A stretch of 5,555 bases of DNA from Verrucomicrobiales bacterium (GTDB taxonomy: Bacteria > Verrucomicrobiota > Verrucomicrobiia > Verrucomicrobiales > DEV007), in the NCBI GenBank assembly GCA_007123695.1, contig SLGN01000418.1, positions 1 to 5,555 of the forward strand, in the 5' to 3' direction. The translations under genes and the position numbers were made by a program. Positions 1 through 5,165 of this stretch are shown here, in pieces (position 1 is the first letter of the stretch; each line of letters starts with the position of its first letter). The notes beneath the pieces were generated by a model. That model searched no databases. It worked only from the letters and a program-made list of their open reading frames with translations, and was not told the origin of the DNA.

Positions 1-390
1 ACCCTCATTTTTGCCGGACTCCATCCTGATCGCTACCTGACCGTGCCCGAAGTGGCCAAAGCCTACGGAATCTCGGAGAACCACCTCGTCAAAATCATCC
101 ACAAGCTGGGCAAGCTCGGCTTTCTCGAAACAAAAAGGGGCCGGTTCGGGGGGTTCCGGCTCGCCCGCGATCCCGGCGAGATCCGGCTCGGCGACGTCGT
201 CCGCGCCACCGAGAGCCTCGCTCTCGTCGAATGCCTCGGCACCAACGGCGGGAGCTGTCCCATCGTCCAGGCCTGCGTCCTCAAACGCGTCGTCGTCGAG
301 GCCCGCGAAGCCTTTCTCGGCACCTTCGACCGCTACACCCTCGACGACATGCTCGGACCCCGCCGGGCTCTCCTCGCCAGCTTCGCCTGA
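1..390 (+). CDS. Rrf2-family [Fe-S] transcriptional regulator, NsrR-like (5' end outside window)
   Basis: The reading frame is open from the first base to TGA at 388-390, giving 129 visible residues. About 12 N-terminal residues appear to be missing compared with NsrR of about 141 residues. Window residues 15-45 form the winged-helix recognition unit (VPEVAKAYGISENHLVKII), and the wing follows as RGRFGGFRLAR at 46-56. The stretch IRLGDVVRATE and three cysteines at 78, 86 and 92 (C-x7-C-x5-C, ECLGTNGGSCPIVQAC) are the Rrf2 iron-sulfur ligands. NsrR proteins bind an Fe-S cluster that reacts with nitric oxide and relieves repression; Rrf2 relatives include IscR and RirA. The cysteine spacing and the helix YTLDDML near the C terminus point to the NsrR branch. 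The N-terminal acidic ligand known in NsrR lies outside the window. A GTG at 43 is internal, not the true start. The target genes cannot be seen here. The family call is firm; the NO-sensing role is inferred. Confidence 0.9.
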   Translation, partial: TLIFAGLHPDRYLTVPEVAKAYGISENHLVKIIHKLGKLGFLETKRGRFGGFRLARDPGEIRLGDVVRATESLALVECLGTNGGSCPIVQACVLKRVVVEAREAFLGTFDRYTLDDMLGPRRALLASFA

Positions 391-440
391 AGGCTCGGTC
401 TGGCTCCGGCTGCGGGTGGCGCTTTTGGCTGAAAAACGGA

Positions 441-468
441 TTGAAGGTCTCTTCGCCGCCGCGATAGT
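441..468 (+). promoter_or_regulatory. Possible sigma70-type promoter for fmdB-like gene
   Basis: In the 104-base gap between the Rrf2 gene and the zinc-ribbon gene, TTGAAG (441-446) and GATAGT (463-468) are 16 bases apart. Each matches four of six consensus positions. They would place a transcription start near 475, about 20 bases before the ATG at 495. The match is weak, and read-through from the regulator gene is equally possible. No convincing terminator hairpin follows the Rrf2 stop codon. Confidence 0.25.
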
Positions 469-494
469 CTCGTTTCCAGGAAATTTGCACGAAC

Positions 495-818
495 ATGCCC
501 ACCTACGACTACCAATGCCAGAAGTGCGGTCACCGCTTCGAGGTGTTCCAATCGATGAAGGACGACCGGCTCACCGACTGCCCGCTCCCCGAGTGCGACG
601 GCGCCGTCAAGCGTCTCCTCGGCACCGGGGCCGGCATCATCTTCAAAGGCTCCGGCTTCTACCAGACCGACTACCGCAGCGACTCCTACAAGAAGGCAGC
701 CAAGGCGGACGCGCCCTCTGGCGGCGGGTCGTCCTCCGGCGAGTCGAAACCGGCCTCTTCGGGCGGCGAGTCAAAGCCAGCCGCACCGCCCTCCTCCTCC
801 AGCACTTCCACCTCCTGA
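495..818 (+). CDS. FmdB-family zinc-ribbon protein
   Basis: This 107-residue protein starts MPTYDYQCQKCGHRFEVFQS, the standard opening of the FmdB putative regulatory family. Cysteines 8 and 11 (CQKC) and 29 and 34 (CPLPEC) form a small zinc ribbon. The second knuckle is CxxxxC rather than the commoner CxxC. The conserved block GAGIIFKGSGFYQTDYR follows at about residues 46-62. The remaining 45 residues are a low-complexity tail of Ser, Gly, Pro, Ala and Lys ending in a serine/threonine run, as is usual in the family. The founding member was proposed to regulate formamidase and amidase genes, but the molecular role of most members is unknown. A weak AGGAA (478-482) lies 12 bases before the ATG. 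The next gene starts 16 bases after the stop, so co-transcription is likely. Confidence 0.9.
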   Translation: MPTYDYQCQKCGHRFEVFQSMKDDRLTDCPLPECDGAVKRLLGTGAGIIFKGSGFYQTDYRSDSYKKAAKADAPSGGGSSSGESKPASSGGESKPAAPPSSSSTSTS

Positions 819-834
819 ACCTTTCCGCGCGCCG

Positions 835-2046
835 ATGACTCCCCACCAACGCAAGGACGTCCCCCCGAGAAGAGATCCCGCATCCGACCCGGGAGAGATT
901 GCGGCCTCCCCCGGTGCGGAGCCTGCAGTCGAGAATCCCGGTGCCGCCGTCGATCCAGCCGCCGATCCCTCCACCTATCCCGAGGCCGGAACCTACGACC
1001 CCGCAGCCGCCCTGGTCGACGAGAACCAGAGCTACGGTTCCACCCAAGCGGGCCATCCGGAATCGGGTCAGACCTACATCGACCCCGCCACCGGTCAGGT
1101 CTACATCGATCCCGCGACGGGTCAGGCCTACGTCGAACCCGCCGCCGGTCAGGTCTACGTCGATCCCGCGACGGGTCAGGCCTACATCGATCCCAACGCA
1201 GCTCAGCCCTACTCGGCGGCTCCTGCTGGTGGGGCGGGCGTCTACGGCGAGGAGTTTGCCCCGCCTCCGCCTCCGCCTCAGCCCTACCAAGGTGGAGTCT
1301 ACGACGAAGCCCCGGCAGCTCAGGCGCCCGCGCCTTCTCCGGCAGCGGCGCCAACGCCGCAGCGGCGCCCCGCCACCAAGAAGAAAGTCGCCCGACGCGG
1401 AGCCCCGCGGAAAACGGTCGCCGGGCGGGGCGTCCGCCGCCCCCCGCAGCGTCCCGTCTACGACAGCGGCTTTTCCTTGATGACCGTCTTTCTTGGATTG
1501 GTCGCCATCGCCATGCTCGGCATCGTCGTCCTCGTCTTTCAGCCCTCCGACCTCTCCGGCGTGGCCGGATATCCCTCGACCGCCTCGCTCGGCGGCGAGA
1601 AGGCCCGCAACCTGCTCGCCGATGGCCAGCGAGCCATGATCGACCGGGACGGCGTGCTCGTTTTCAGCGAGGAGGAGGTCAACCGATACCTCAATCAGCG
1701 GCTCTCCGGGGAACAGACCGGACCGATGTCGTCCTTCGTCAAGTTCCGCGGCGTCTACGTGGACTTTTCACCCGACAAAGCTGAGATCTTCATCGAGCGG
1801 GAGTTCTTCGGAATGCCGATGACCATGAGCGCCCAGCTCCGCAACGAGCGGAGCCGCCAGCAGGTCGTCTACAAGCCGACGGGATGGACGTTGGGGAAAG
1901 TGAGCTTGGGCGCCCGCAACGTGAAGCCCGTGATCGACATGTTCCTTAGGCTGCGCGATGCGTGCATCGACGAATACCACGTGCTCCAGCAAATGCGCGA
2001 AGTCAGCTTCGAAGAGAACCAGATTGCCCTGAATCCCGTGATCTGA
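835..2046 (+). CDS. Single-pass membrane protein with disordered repeat-bearing N-terminal region; function unknown
   Basis: I do not recognise this 403-residue protein. Residues 1-77 are rich in Pro, Ala, Asp and Glu. Residues 78-122 are five tandem 9-residue units of the form GQxYxDPAT. Residues 123-185 are Pro/Ala-rich and include a run of six prolines. Residues 186-210 are strongly basic (KKKVARRGAPRK), followed by a hydrophobic helix at about 213-235 (FSLMTVFLGLVAIAMLGIVV). By the positive-inside rule the 212-residue N-terminal part is cytoplasmic and residues 237-403 are periplasmic. The periplasmic part looks folded. It contains LVFSEEEVNRYLNQRL, then alternating strand-like segments (VKFRGVYVDF, KAEIFIEREFFG), a pattern seen in small membrane-anchored domains such as YpmS/DUF2140, though I cannot claim homology. 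There is no signal-peptidase site. The ATG at 835 lacks a clear Shine-Dalgarno sequence, and translation may be coupled to the fmdB-like gene 16 bases upstream. High third-position GC throughout supports real coding. Confidence 0.85.
   Translation: MTPHQRKDVPPRRDPASDPGEIAASPGAEPAVENPGAAVDPAADPSTYPEAGTYDPAAALVDENQSYGSTQAGHPESGQTYIDPATGQVYIDPATGQAYVEPAAGQVYVDPATGQAYIDPNAAQPYSAAPAGGAGVYGEEFAPPPPPPQPYQGGVYDEAPAAQAPAPSPAAAPTPQRRPATKKKVARRGAPRKTVAGRGVRRPPQRPVYDSGFSLMTVFLGLVAIAMLGIVVLVFQPSDLSGVAGYPSTASLGGEKARNLLADGQRAMIDRDGVLVFSEEEVNRYLNQRLSGEQTGPMSSFVKFRGVYVDFSPDKAEIFIEREFFGMPMTMSAQLRNERSRQQVVYKPTGWTLGKVSLGARNVKPVIDMFLRLRDACIDEYHVLQQMREVSFEENQIALNPVI
1066..1212 (+). repeat. In-frame 27-bp tandem repeat, five units plus a partial sixth
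   Basis: Units occupy 1066-1092, 1093-1119, 1120-1146, 1147-1173 and 1174-1200. A degenerate 12-base start of a sixth (GCTCAGCCCTAC) lies at 1201-1212. All five are exactly 27 bases, so the frame is preserved. They encode GQTYIDPAT, GQVYIDPAT, GQAYVEPAA, GQVYVDPAT and GQAYIDPNA. Most units keep a GGTCAGGYCTACRTCGA core. The differences are mostly conservative (Ile/Val, Asp/Glu), which suggests duplication followed by purifying selection on the peptide. Copy number may vary between strains. Confidence 0.95.
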
Positions 2047-2095
2047 GTGTCTCTCCCGTCTTTTGCCCTCCATTCCTCCCTCCTTCTTTCTGCCT

Positions 2096-2662
2096 ATGGC
2101 TGGACCAGACGATGCCGAGGAGACCGTCCACGAAGGGCGTTTCCTCAGCTACCGGCGAACCGCGAAGGGGTGGGAATACGTGACCCGTAGCAACGCGCGC
2201 GCGTGCGTCGCCATTTTGGCCGTCACCGACGACCGGCGCGTCGTTCTCGTGGAGCAGTTCCGTCCGCCGGTGGGACGCCGCGTCATCGAGCTTCCGGCCG
2301 GCTTGGTCGGCGACATCCCGCTGCAGGAACAGGAGCCCCTGCTTGTCGCCGCGAAGCGCGAACTCAAGGAAGAGACCGGCTACGAAGCGAAGAACTGGAC
2401 TACGCTGCTCGAGGGCACCTCGTCCGCCGGCATGACCGACGAGCTCGTCACGATCTTCTACGCCACCGGGCTAACCAAGATGACCGAGGGAGGCGGGGTC
2501 CACGGAGAGAACATCAAGGTCCACTACGTCCACCAGTCCGATATCGGAAAGTGGTGCCGGGACCGCCAGGCCGAAGGGATGCGGATCGATTTCAAAATTT
2601 TCGCCGCCCTGCATCTCGCCCGTGCCGTCACCCAATCGACCGAAGCGCGCCTTTGGTATTGA
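2096..2662 (+). CDS. Nudix hydrolase, ADP-ribose pyrophosphatase type
   Basis: With the ATG at 2096 the protein has 188 residues (MAGPDDAEETVHEGRFLSYR). A TTG at 2063 is in frame but would add a weak proline-rich leader. The Nudix box starts at PAG, continues through GLVGDIPLQEQ and ends EPLLVAAKRELKEETGY. It holds the REL-x-EE-x-G metal- and diphosphate-binding core, with Glu seven residues before the Arg as in the consensus. The loop between the glycine and that Glu is 10 residues instead of 5. Downstream, SSAGMTDEL corresponds to the S-x-G-x-x-DE segment typical of ADP-ribose pyrophosphatases. The expected reaction is ADP-ribose to AMP plus ribose 5-phosphate, in the cytoplasm; other nucleoside diphosphate sugars are possible. 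The gene lies 49 bases after the membrane-protein gene, with a pyrimidine-rich leader and no Shine-Dalgarno sequence. A REP-like hairpin follows the stop at once. Confidence 0.9.
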   Translation: MAGPDDAEETVHEGRFLSYRRTAKGWEYVTRSNARACVAILAVTDDRRVVLVEQFRPPVGRRVIELPAGLVGDIPLQEQEPLLVAAKRELKEETGYEAKNWTTLLEGTSSAGMTDELVTIFYATGLTKMTEGGGVHGENIKVHYVHQSDIGKWCRDRQAEGMRIDFKIFAALHLARAVTQSTEARLWY

Positions 2663-2663
2663 G

Positions 2664-2697
2664 GCGGTCTCCGCAAAGGGGCACGGTGTCCCGTGTC
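2664..2697. repeat. REP-like palindromic element (two adjacent hairpins)
   Basis: Two inverted repeats stand side by side, beginning one base after the Nudix stop codon. The first is GCGG-TCT-CCGC (2664-2674). The second is GGCACGGTGTCCCGTGTC (2680-2697), a seven-pair stem with one G-T wobble and the 4-base loop TGTC. Size, GC content and position between convergent genes next to a RAYT gene fit a REP (repetitive extragenic palindromic) element. REP elements are the substrates of RAYT proteins. The element could also act as a transcription stop or 3' stabiliser for the Nudix mRNA. Only one copy of this element is visible in the window, so its repetitive nature is inferred. Confidence 0.6.
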
Positions 2698-2755
2698 GCA
2701 AGCGAGGGCCAAAAGACGCGCGGAGCGATCCGGCCGCTTTGTCGAGACAGCGAAC

Positions 2756-2773
2756 GCGGCAATCACGGGCCGC
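2756..2773. repeat. Small GC-rich hairpin in convergent intergenic region
   Basis: GCGGC (2756-2760) and GCCGC (2769-2773) form a five-pair stem around an 8-base loop. It lies between the REP-like element and the RAYT stop codon. In DNA this GC-rich such a stem can occur by chance, so it may mean nothing; it could also be a decayed REP copy. Confidence 0.25.
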
Positions 2774-2796
2774 AGCCAGGCCAAGTCGGGTCGAGA

Positions 2797-2815
2797 AAGC
2801 CTCAGCTCAAGGCTT
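2797..2815 (-). terminator. Hairpin downstream of RAYT gene, possible terminator
   Basis: AAGCCT (2797-2802) and AGGCTT (2810-2815) form a perfect six-pair stem with a 7-base loop. On the minus strand it begins 18 bases after the RAYT stop codon (2834-2836) and is followed by a short TCTC run rather than a true T-tract. It may end the leftward RAYT transcript. The lack of a T-run keeps confidence low. Confidence 0.35.
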
Positions 2816-2833
2816 CGTCGAAATCTGCTTCGG

Positions 2834-3925
2834 TCAATCCGGCTCACCCATTGCCCGAACCTTCAAGTCCCGCAGCGAGCGCAGATCGCCGAAGTCGGCC
2901 CCGTGCATCCGACGTGCTCCTGTCTGCCGCTTCGGTCCCGCGCGTCCCTCGGCCTTGAACTGCTCAAAGACTCCGTCCACGAAAGCCGCCGAGCCGATCA
3001 CCGCCCCGTCGCTGAAGTAGCGCACTTTGCGCCGCAGGGCTTCCGCCAGCGGCACCGCCCCGTCCGTCTCCGCAACCCGGTCGCACTCATCCGCTGCAAT
3101 CCCCGCGCGCCCGCCCTCGCCCGTCACCTCGTCGGGCTTCTGCTCGCGGCCGTCCGAGTAGAGCAGCAACCGATAGCGGCGCTGCACCTCCGTCCAGTCC
3201 GGCAAGCCCGCAGAAGCCGCCGCCTCGCCTTGCTCGCACACGCCGGGATTCTCCAGTCCCTCCCGCGTGATCGACATCAACCCCGTCCGTGCCTTTTCCG
3301 CTCCCTTGCCCGCCCCGCAGGCCTCCCCATAGCCGCTCCACCGGTAGTCCTCCGGACGCTTCACCAGTCCTGCCCGCACCGGATTCAGGTCGATGTAGGC
3401 CGCCACCGTGCGCAGCGTGTTCTCCCCGCCCTCCAGCAGCACGCTTTTGAACCGCGCCTCCCACAGCGTCCCCACCCGCCCGTTGCGGCGGTTGTAGAAG
3501 ACCGAAACCCGCTGCTTCAGCTCCTTCAAAAACACCGACAAATCGAAGCGCCGCCGCTCGTAGCGTTCCAGAATCCGACGTTCCCACCCCAGATTGCCCG
3601 AACCCCGCGCCGCCGCCAGCTCCCTCCCAACCTGTTCCACCACTGCCTCGTCATAGAGTAGCGGCATCAACTCCAGCAGCGTTTCCGCATCGAGCGTCGG
3701 CATCATCGCCTTGTCCGGCACCTCCAGCAGCAGGTGAAAGTGGTTGCCCATCAGACAGTATGTGGCCACCCTCACCCCGAGGAACCGCTCCAGCTTCCGC
3801 AAAATCGACCGAAACACCTCCTTCTCCCCCCAATGAAAAATGATGCGTCGGTCCACGACGCGCGAAATGCAGTGATAATAAGCAGGGCCGTTCCCCGGCG
3901 GAATAAGAATTCTTCGTTGTTTCAT
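2834..3925 (-). CDS. REP-associated tyrosine transposase (RAYT, Y1/IS200-like HUH enzyme)
   Basis: RAYTs are single-copy HUH endonucleases that nick and join single-stranded REP DNA. Numbering here is from the alternative GTG at 3952 (372 residues); the ATG at 3925 is residue 10 and gives 363. The opening YYHCISRVVDRR (25-36) begins the Y1 fold. The HUH metal motif is H71-F72-H73 in MGNHFHLLLEVP. The catalytic tyrosine is Y186 in RTVAAYIDLNPVRAGLV, by analogy with the YIYINPVKHG helix of E. coli RAYT. Between them are about 60 extra residues compared with the E. coli protein, ending FLKELKQRVSVFYNRR and GTLWEARFKSVLL. After Y186 a long extension carries VRYFSDGAVIGSAAFVDGVF and GPKRQTGARRMHG. 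This layout is familiar from Verrucomicrobiota. The GTG has an AAAGGGG five bases upstream, whereas the ATG has none but sits directly before the conserved block; I prefer the ATG. No motif is broken, so the protein may be active. No terminal inverted repeats or target duplication are visible. Confidence 0.9.
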   Translation of the reverse strand: MKQRRILIPPGNGPAYYHCISRVVDRRIIFHWGEKEVFRSILRKLERFLGVRVATYCLMGNHFHLLLEVPDKAMMPTLDAETLLELMPLLYDEAVVEQVGRELAAARGSGNLGWERRILERYERRRFDLSVFLKELKQRVSVFYNRRNGRVGTLWEARFKSVLLEGGENTLRTVAAYIDLNPVRAGLVKRPEDYRWSGYGEACGAGKGAEKARTGLMSITREGLENPGVCEQGEAAASAGLPDWTEVQRRYRLLLYSDGREQKPDEVTGEGGRAGIAADECDRVAETDGAVPLAEALRRKVRYFSDGAVIGSAAFVDGVFEQFKAEGRAGPKRQTGARRMHGADFGDLRSLRDLKVRAMGEPD

Positions 3926-3951
3926 CGTCTTGAGTCGATCATGCGCATACA

Positions 3952-3998
3952 CACATGCCCCTTTAATCCGAATTTGTCAATAATGAGGTTGGATAATA
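3952..3998 (-). promoter_or_regulatory. AT-rich upstream region of RAYT gene with promoter-like elements
   Basis: On the minus strand a perfect TTGACA lies at 3980-3975, about 50 bases before the preferred ATG. Seventeen bases further on is CATGTG (3957-3952), a poor -10. A separate TATTAT (3998-3993) is a good -10 hexamer but has no matching -35. The segment from about 3960 to 4010 is clearly richer in A and T than the genes around it, as expected for a promoter. If the TTGACA element is used, transcription would start near 3945, which excludes the GTG start at 3952 and supports the ATG at 3925. Confidence 0.3.
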
Positions 3999-4046
3999 TT
4001 TGGTTTGGAAAGGGGAATTGGGGAGAGTTGGAGTGCCGACGGTGCG

Positions 4047-5159
4047 TCAGACGGTGATGCGGCGGTCGCGAGCGGCGATTTTCCAGGCTTCTTCGGTAAG
4101 GACGCCGTTTCGGACGATTCTGGCCTCCTGATGCAGGGCGACGGTCGGACAGACGTGCTTGGGGATTCCGATCAGGGCAGTTCCGACCGGGAAGTGCGAC
4201 GGATCGGGGGTGCCGACGACGAGATGTTCTTCGCTCTGCGATAGGAACATGGCTTCGGGCAGGGCGGGGAATTGGACGCGGCGGTCGATGGGGTTTTCGG
4301 CGGCGACGGCTTTGTGCCCGAGGTCGAGGCAGAGGCGCCCTTCCCCGGGATGGCTGACCACCCGCGAAAGCAGGAAGGCGGCGGGTTCGAAGGGCAGGTC
4401 CCGGTAGTTGGGACCGTAGCCACAGTCCCAGAGGACAGTGGTGCCGGGCGAGCATTGCCGCGGCCTCGGATCGGAGGCGACGCGCTCGGCATGCAGGGCG
4501 AAGGTGGGCGATCCGCCGGCGACGAGGAGGGGAACCACGCCGACTTCGGATTCGATGGCTGCGACCGTTTCATCGACGAGGGCCATGGCGGCTTCGAATT
4601 CGGCGCGGCGGGCGTCCTCGGGCGCAGTGTGGATGTGCCCGTCGTAGGCATGGACACCGGCAAAGCGGAGGCCTGGGTTCAGCACGATGGCCCGGGCGAG
4701 CGCGACGGCCCGGGGCCCCGGGGAGATCCCGGTGCGGTGCATGCCGCAGTCGAGATCGAGAAAAAGATCGACGGGTTCGCGGTCCGGGCGCACGAAGGCG
4801 TCGAGGGCCTCCTCGCAATCGACGAGTGCGGAGAAGCGCACCTCGGGGTAGGCGTCGGCAAGGGCAAAAAGCCGCTCGACGTTGGGTCCGACGAGGGGAT
4901 AGGAGACGAGCACGTCGGTCATGCCCGCGATGGCGGAAAGCTCGGCTTCGGCGATGGTCGCGGCCTTGACTTGGACGATGCCGAGCCCTCGCTGCAGCTC
5001 GAGGATTTCCCGGCACTTGTGCGTCTTGATGTGGGGGCGGAGTTTGGAGGGGTCGCCTCCGACGATGCGGAGCATCAGCTCGAGGTTGCGCCCGATGGCG
5101 TCGGCGTCGAAGAGCAGGGCCGGCGAGGGGGCGGAGTCCAGGTTTCCGATCTCGGTCAT
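4047..5159 (-). CDS. PLP- and metal-dependent D-serine dehydratase / D-threonine aldolase family protein
   Basis: This complete 370-residue enzyme has a fold-type III alanine-racemase-like barrel with a C-terminal D-serine-dehydratase-like domain. K45 in RPHIKTHK is the expected Schiff-base lysine for PLP. FLDLDCGMHRTGI (133-145), FAGVHAYDGHIH (166-177) and VAGGSPTF (213-220) are barrel-strand motifs of the family. LDLGHKAVAAE (278-288), SEEHL (309-313) and PKHVCP (333-338) belong to the C-terminal domain. H335 and C337 match the His-x-Cys zinc pair of eukaryotic D-serine dehydratase; characterised D-threonine aldolases have His-x-Asp there. I therefore favour D-serine or D-threo-3-hydroxyaspartate dehydration over aldol cleavage, but the substrate is inferred. 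Dehydration of D-serine gives pyruvate and ammonia through 2-aminoacrylate. The gene lies 6 bases after the RidA gene stop. AAGGA (5174-5170), 10 bases before the ATG, is one of the clearest ribosome sites in the window. Confidence 0.88.
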   Translation of the reverse strand: MTEIGNLDSAPSPALLFDADAIGRNLELMLRIVGGDPSKLRPHIKTHKCREILELQRGLGIVQVKAATIAEAELSAIAGMTDVLVSYPLVGPNVERLFALADAYPEVRFSALVDCEEALDAFVRPDREPVDLFLDLDCGMHRTGISPGPRAVALARAIVLNPGLRFAGVHAYDGHIHTAPEDARRAEFEAAMALVDETVAAIESEVGVVPLLVAGGSPTFALHAERVASDPRPRQCSPGTTVLWDCGYGPNYRDLPFEPAAFLLSRVVSHPGEGRLCLDLGHKAVAAENPIDRRVQFPALPEAMFLSQSEEHLVVGTPDPSHFPVGTALIGIPKHVCPTVALHQEARIVRNGVLTEEAWKIAARDRRITV

Positions 5160-5165
5160 GGGGTA

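Noticed and set aside
1066..1200. Regular short repeats that might suggest a CRISPR array
   Set aside because: The units are directly adjacent with no spacers, are 27 bases long and lie in frame within a coding sequence. No cas gene is nearby.
643..1354. Two minus-strand frames of about 215-222 codons opposite the fmdB-like gene and the repeat region
   Set aside because: Their apparent repeats simply mirror the 27-bp repeats of the plus-strand gene. The proteins are Arg/Gly-rich and match no family.
3460..3510. Apparent loss of the RAYT catalytic tyrosine, because KQRVSVFYNRR has Val where some relatives have Tyr
   Set aside because: By comparison with E. coli RAYT the catalytic tyrosine lies in the later helix before the NPV motif, and Y186 is present there. 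The enzyme does not look inactivated.
2693..3661. 322-codon plus-strand open frame opposite the RAYT gene
   Set aside because: It is the complement of a gene with intact HUH and tyrosine motifs. The product is Arg/Pro/Leu-rich low-complexity sequence with no recognisable domain, as expected of a shadow frame in GC-rich DNA.
4033..4045. Imperfect palindrome GTGCCGACGGTGC just after the dehydratase-like gene stop
   Set aside because: Read as RNA from the gene's strand it has only two proper pairs next to the loop and two mismatches, and no T-run follows. It is not convincing as a terminator or a second REP copy.
4172..5016. Minus-strand alternative frames of 163 and 148 codons within the dehydratase-like gene
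   Set aside because: They are out-of-frame shadows rich in Pro, Arg and Ser, overlapping a full-length enzyme with clear family motifs.
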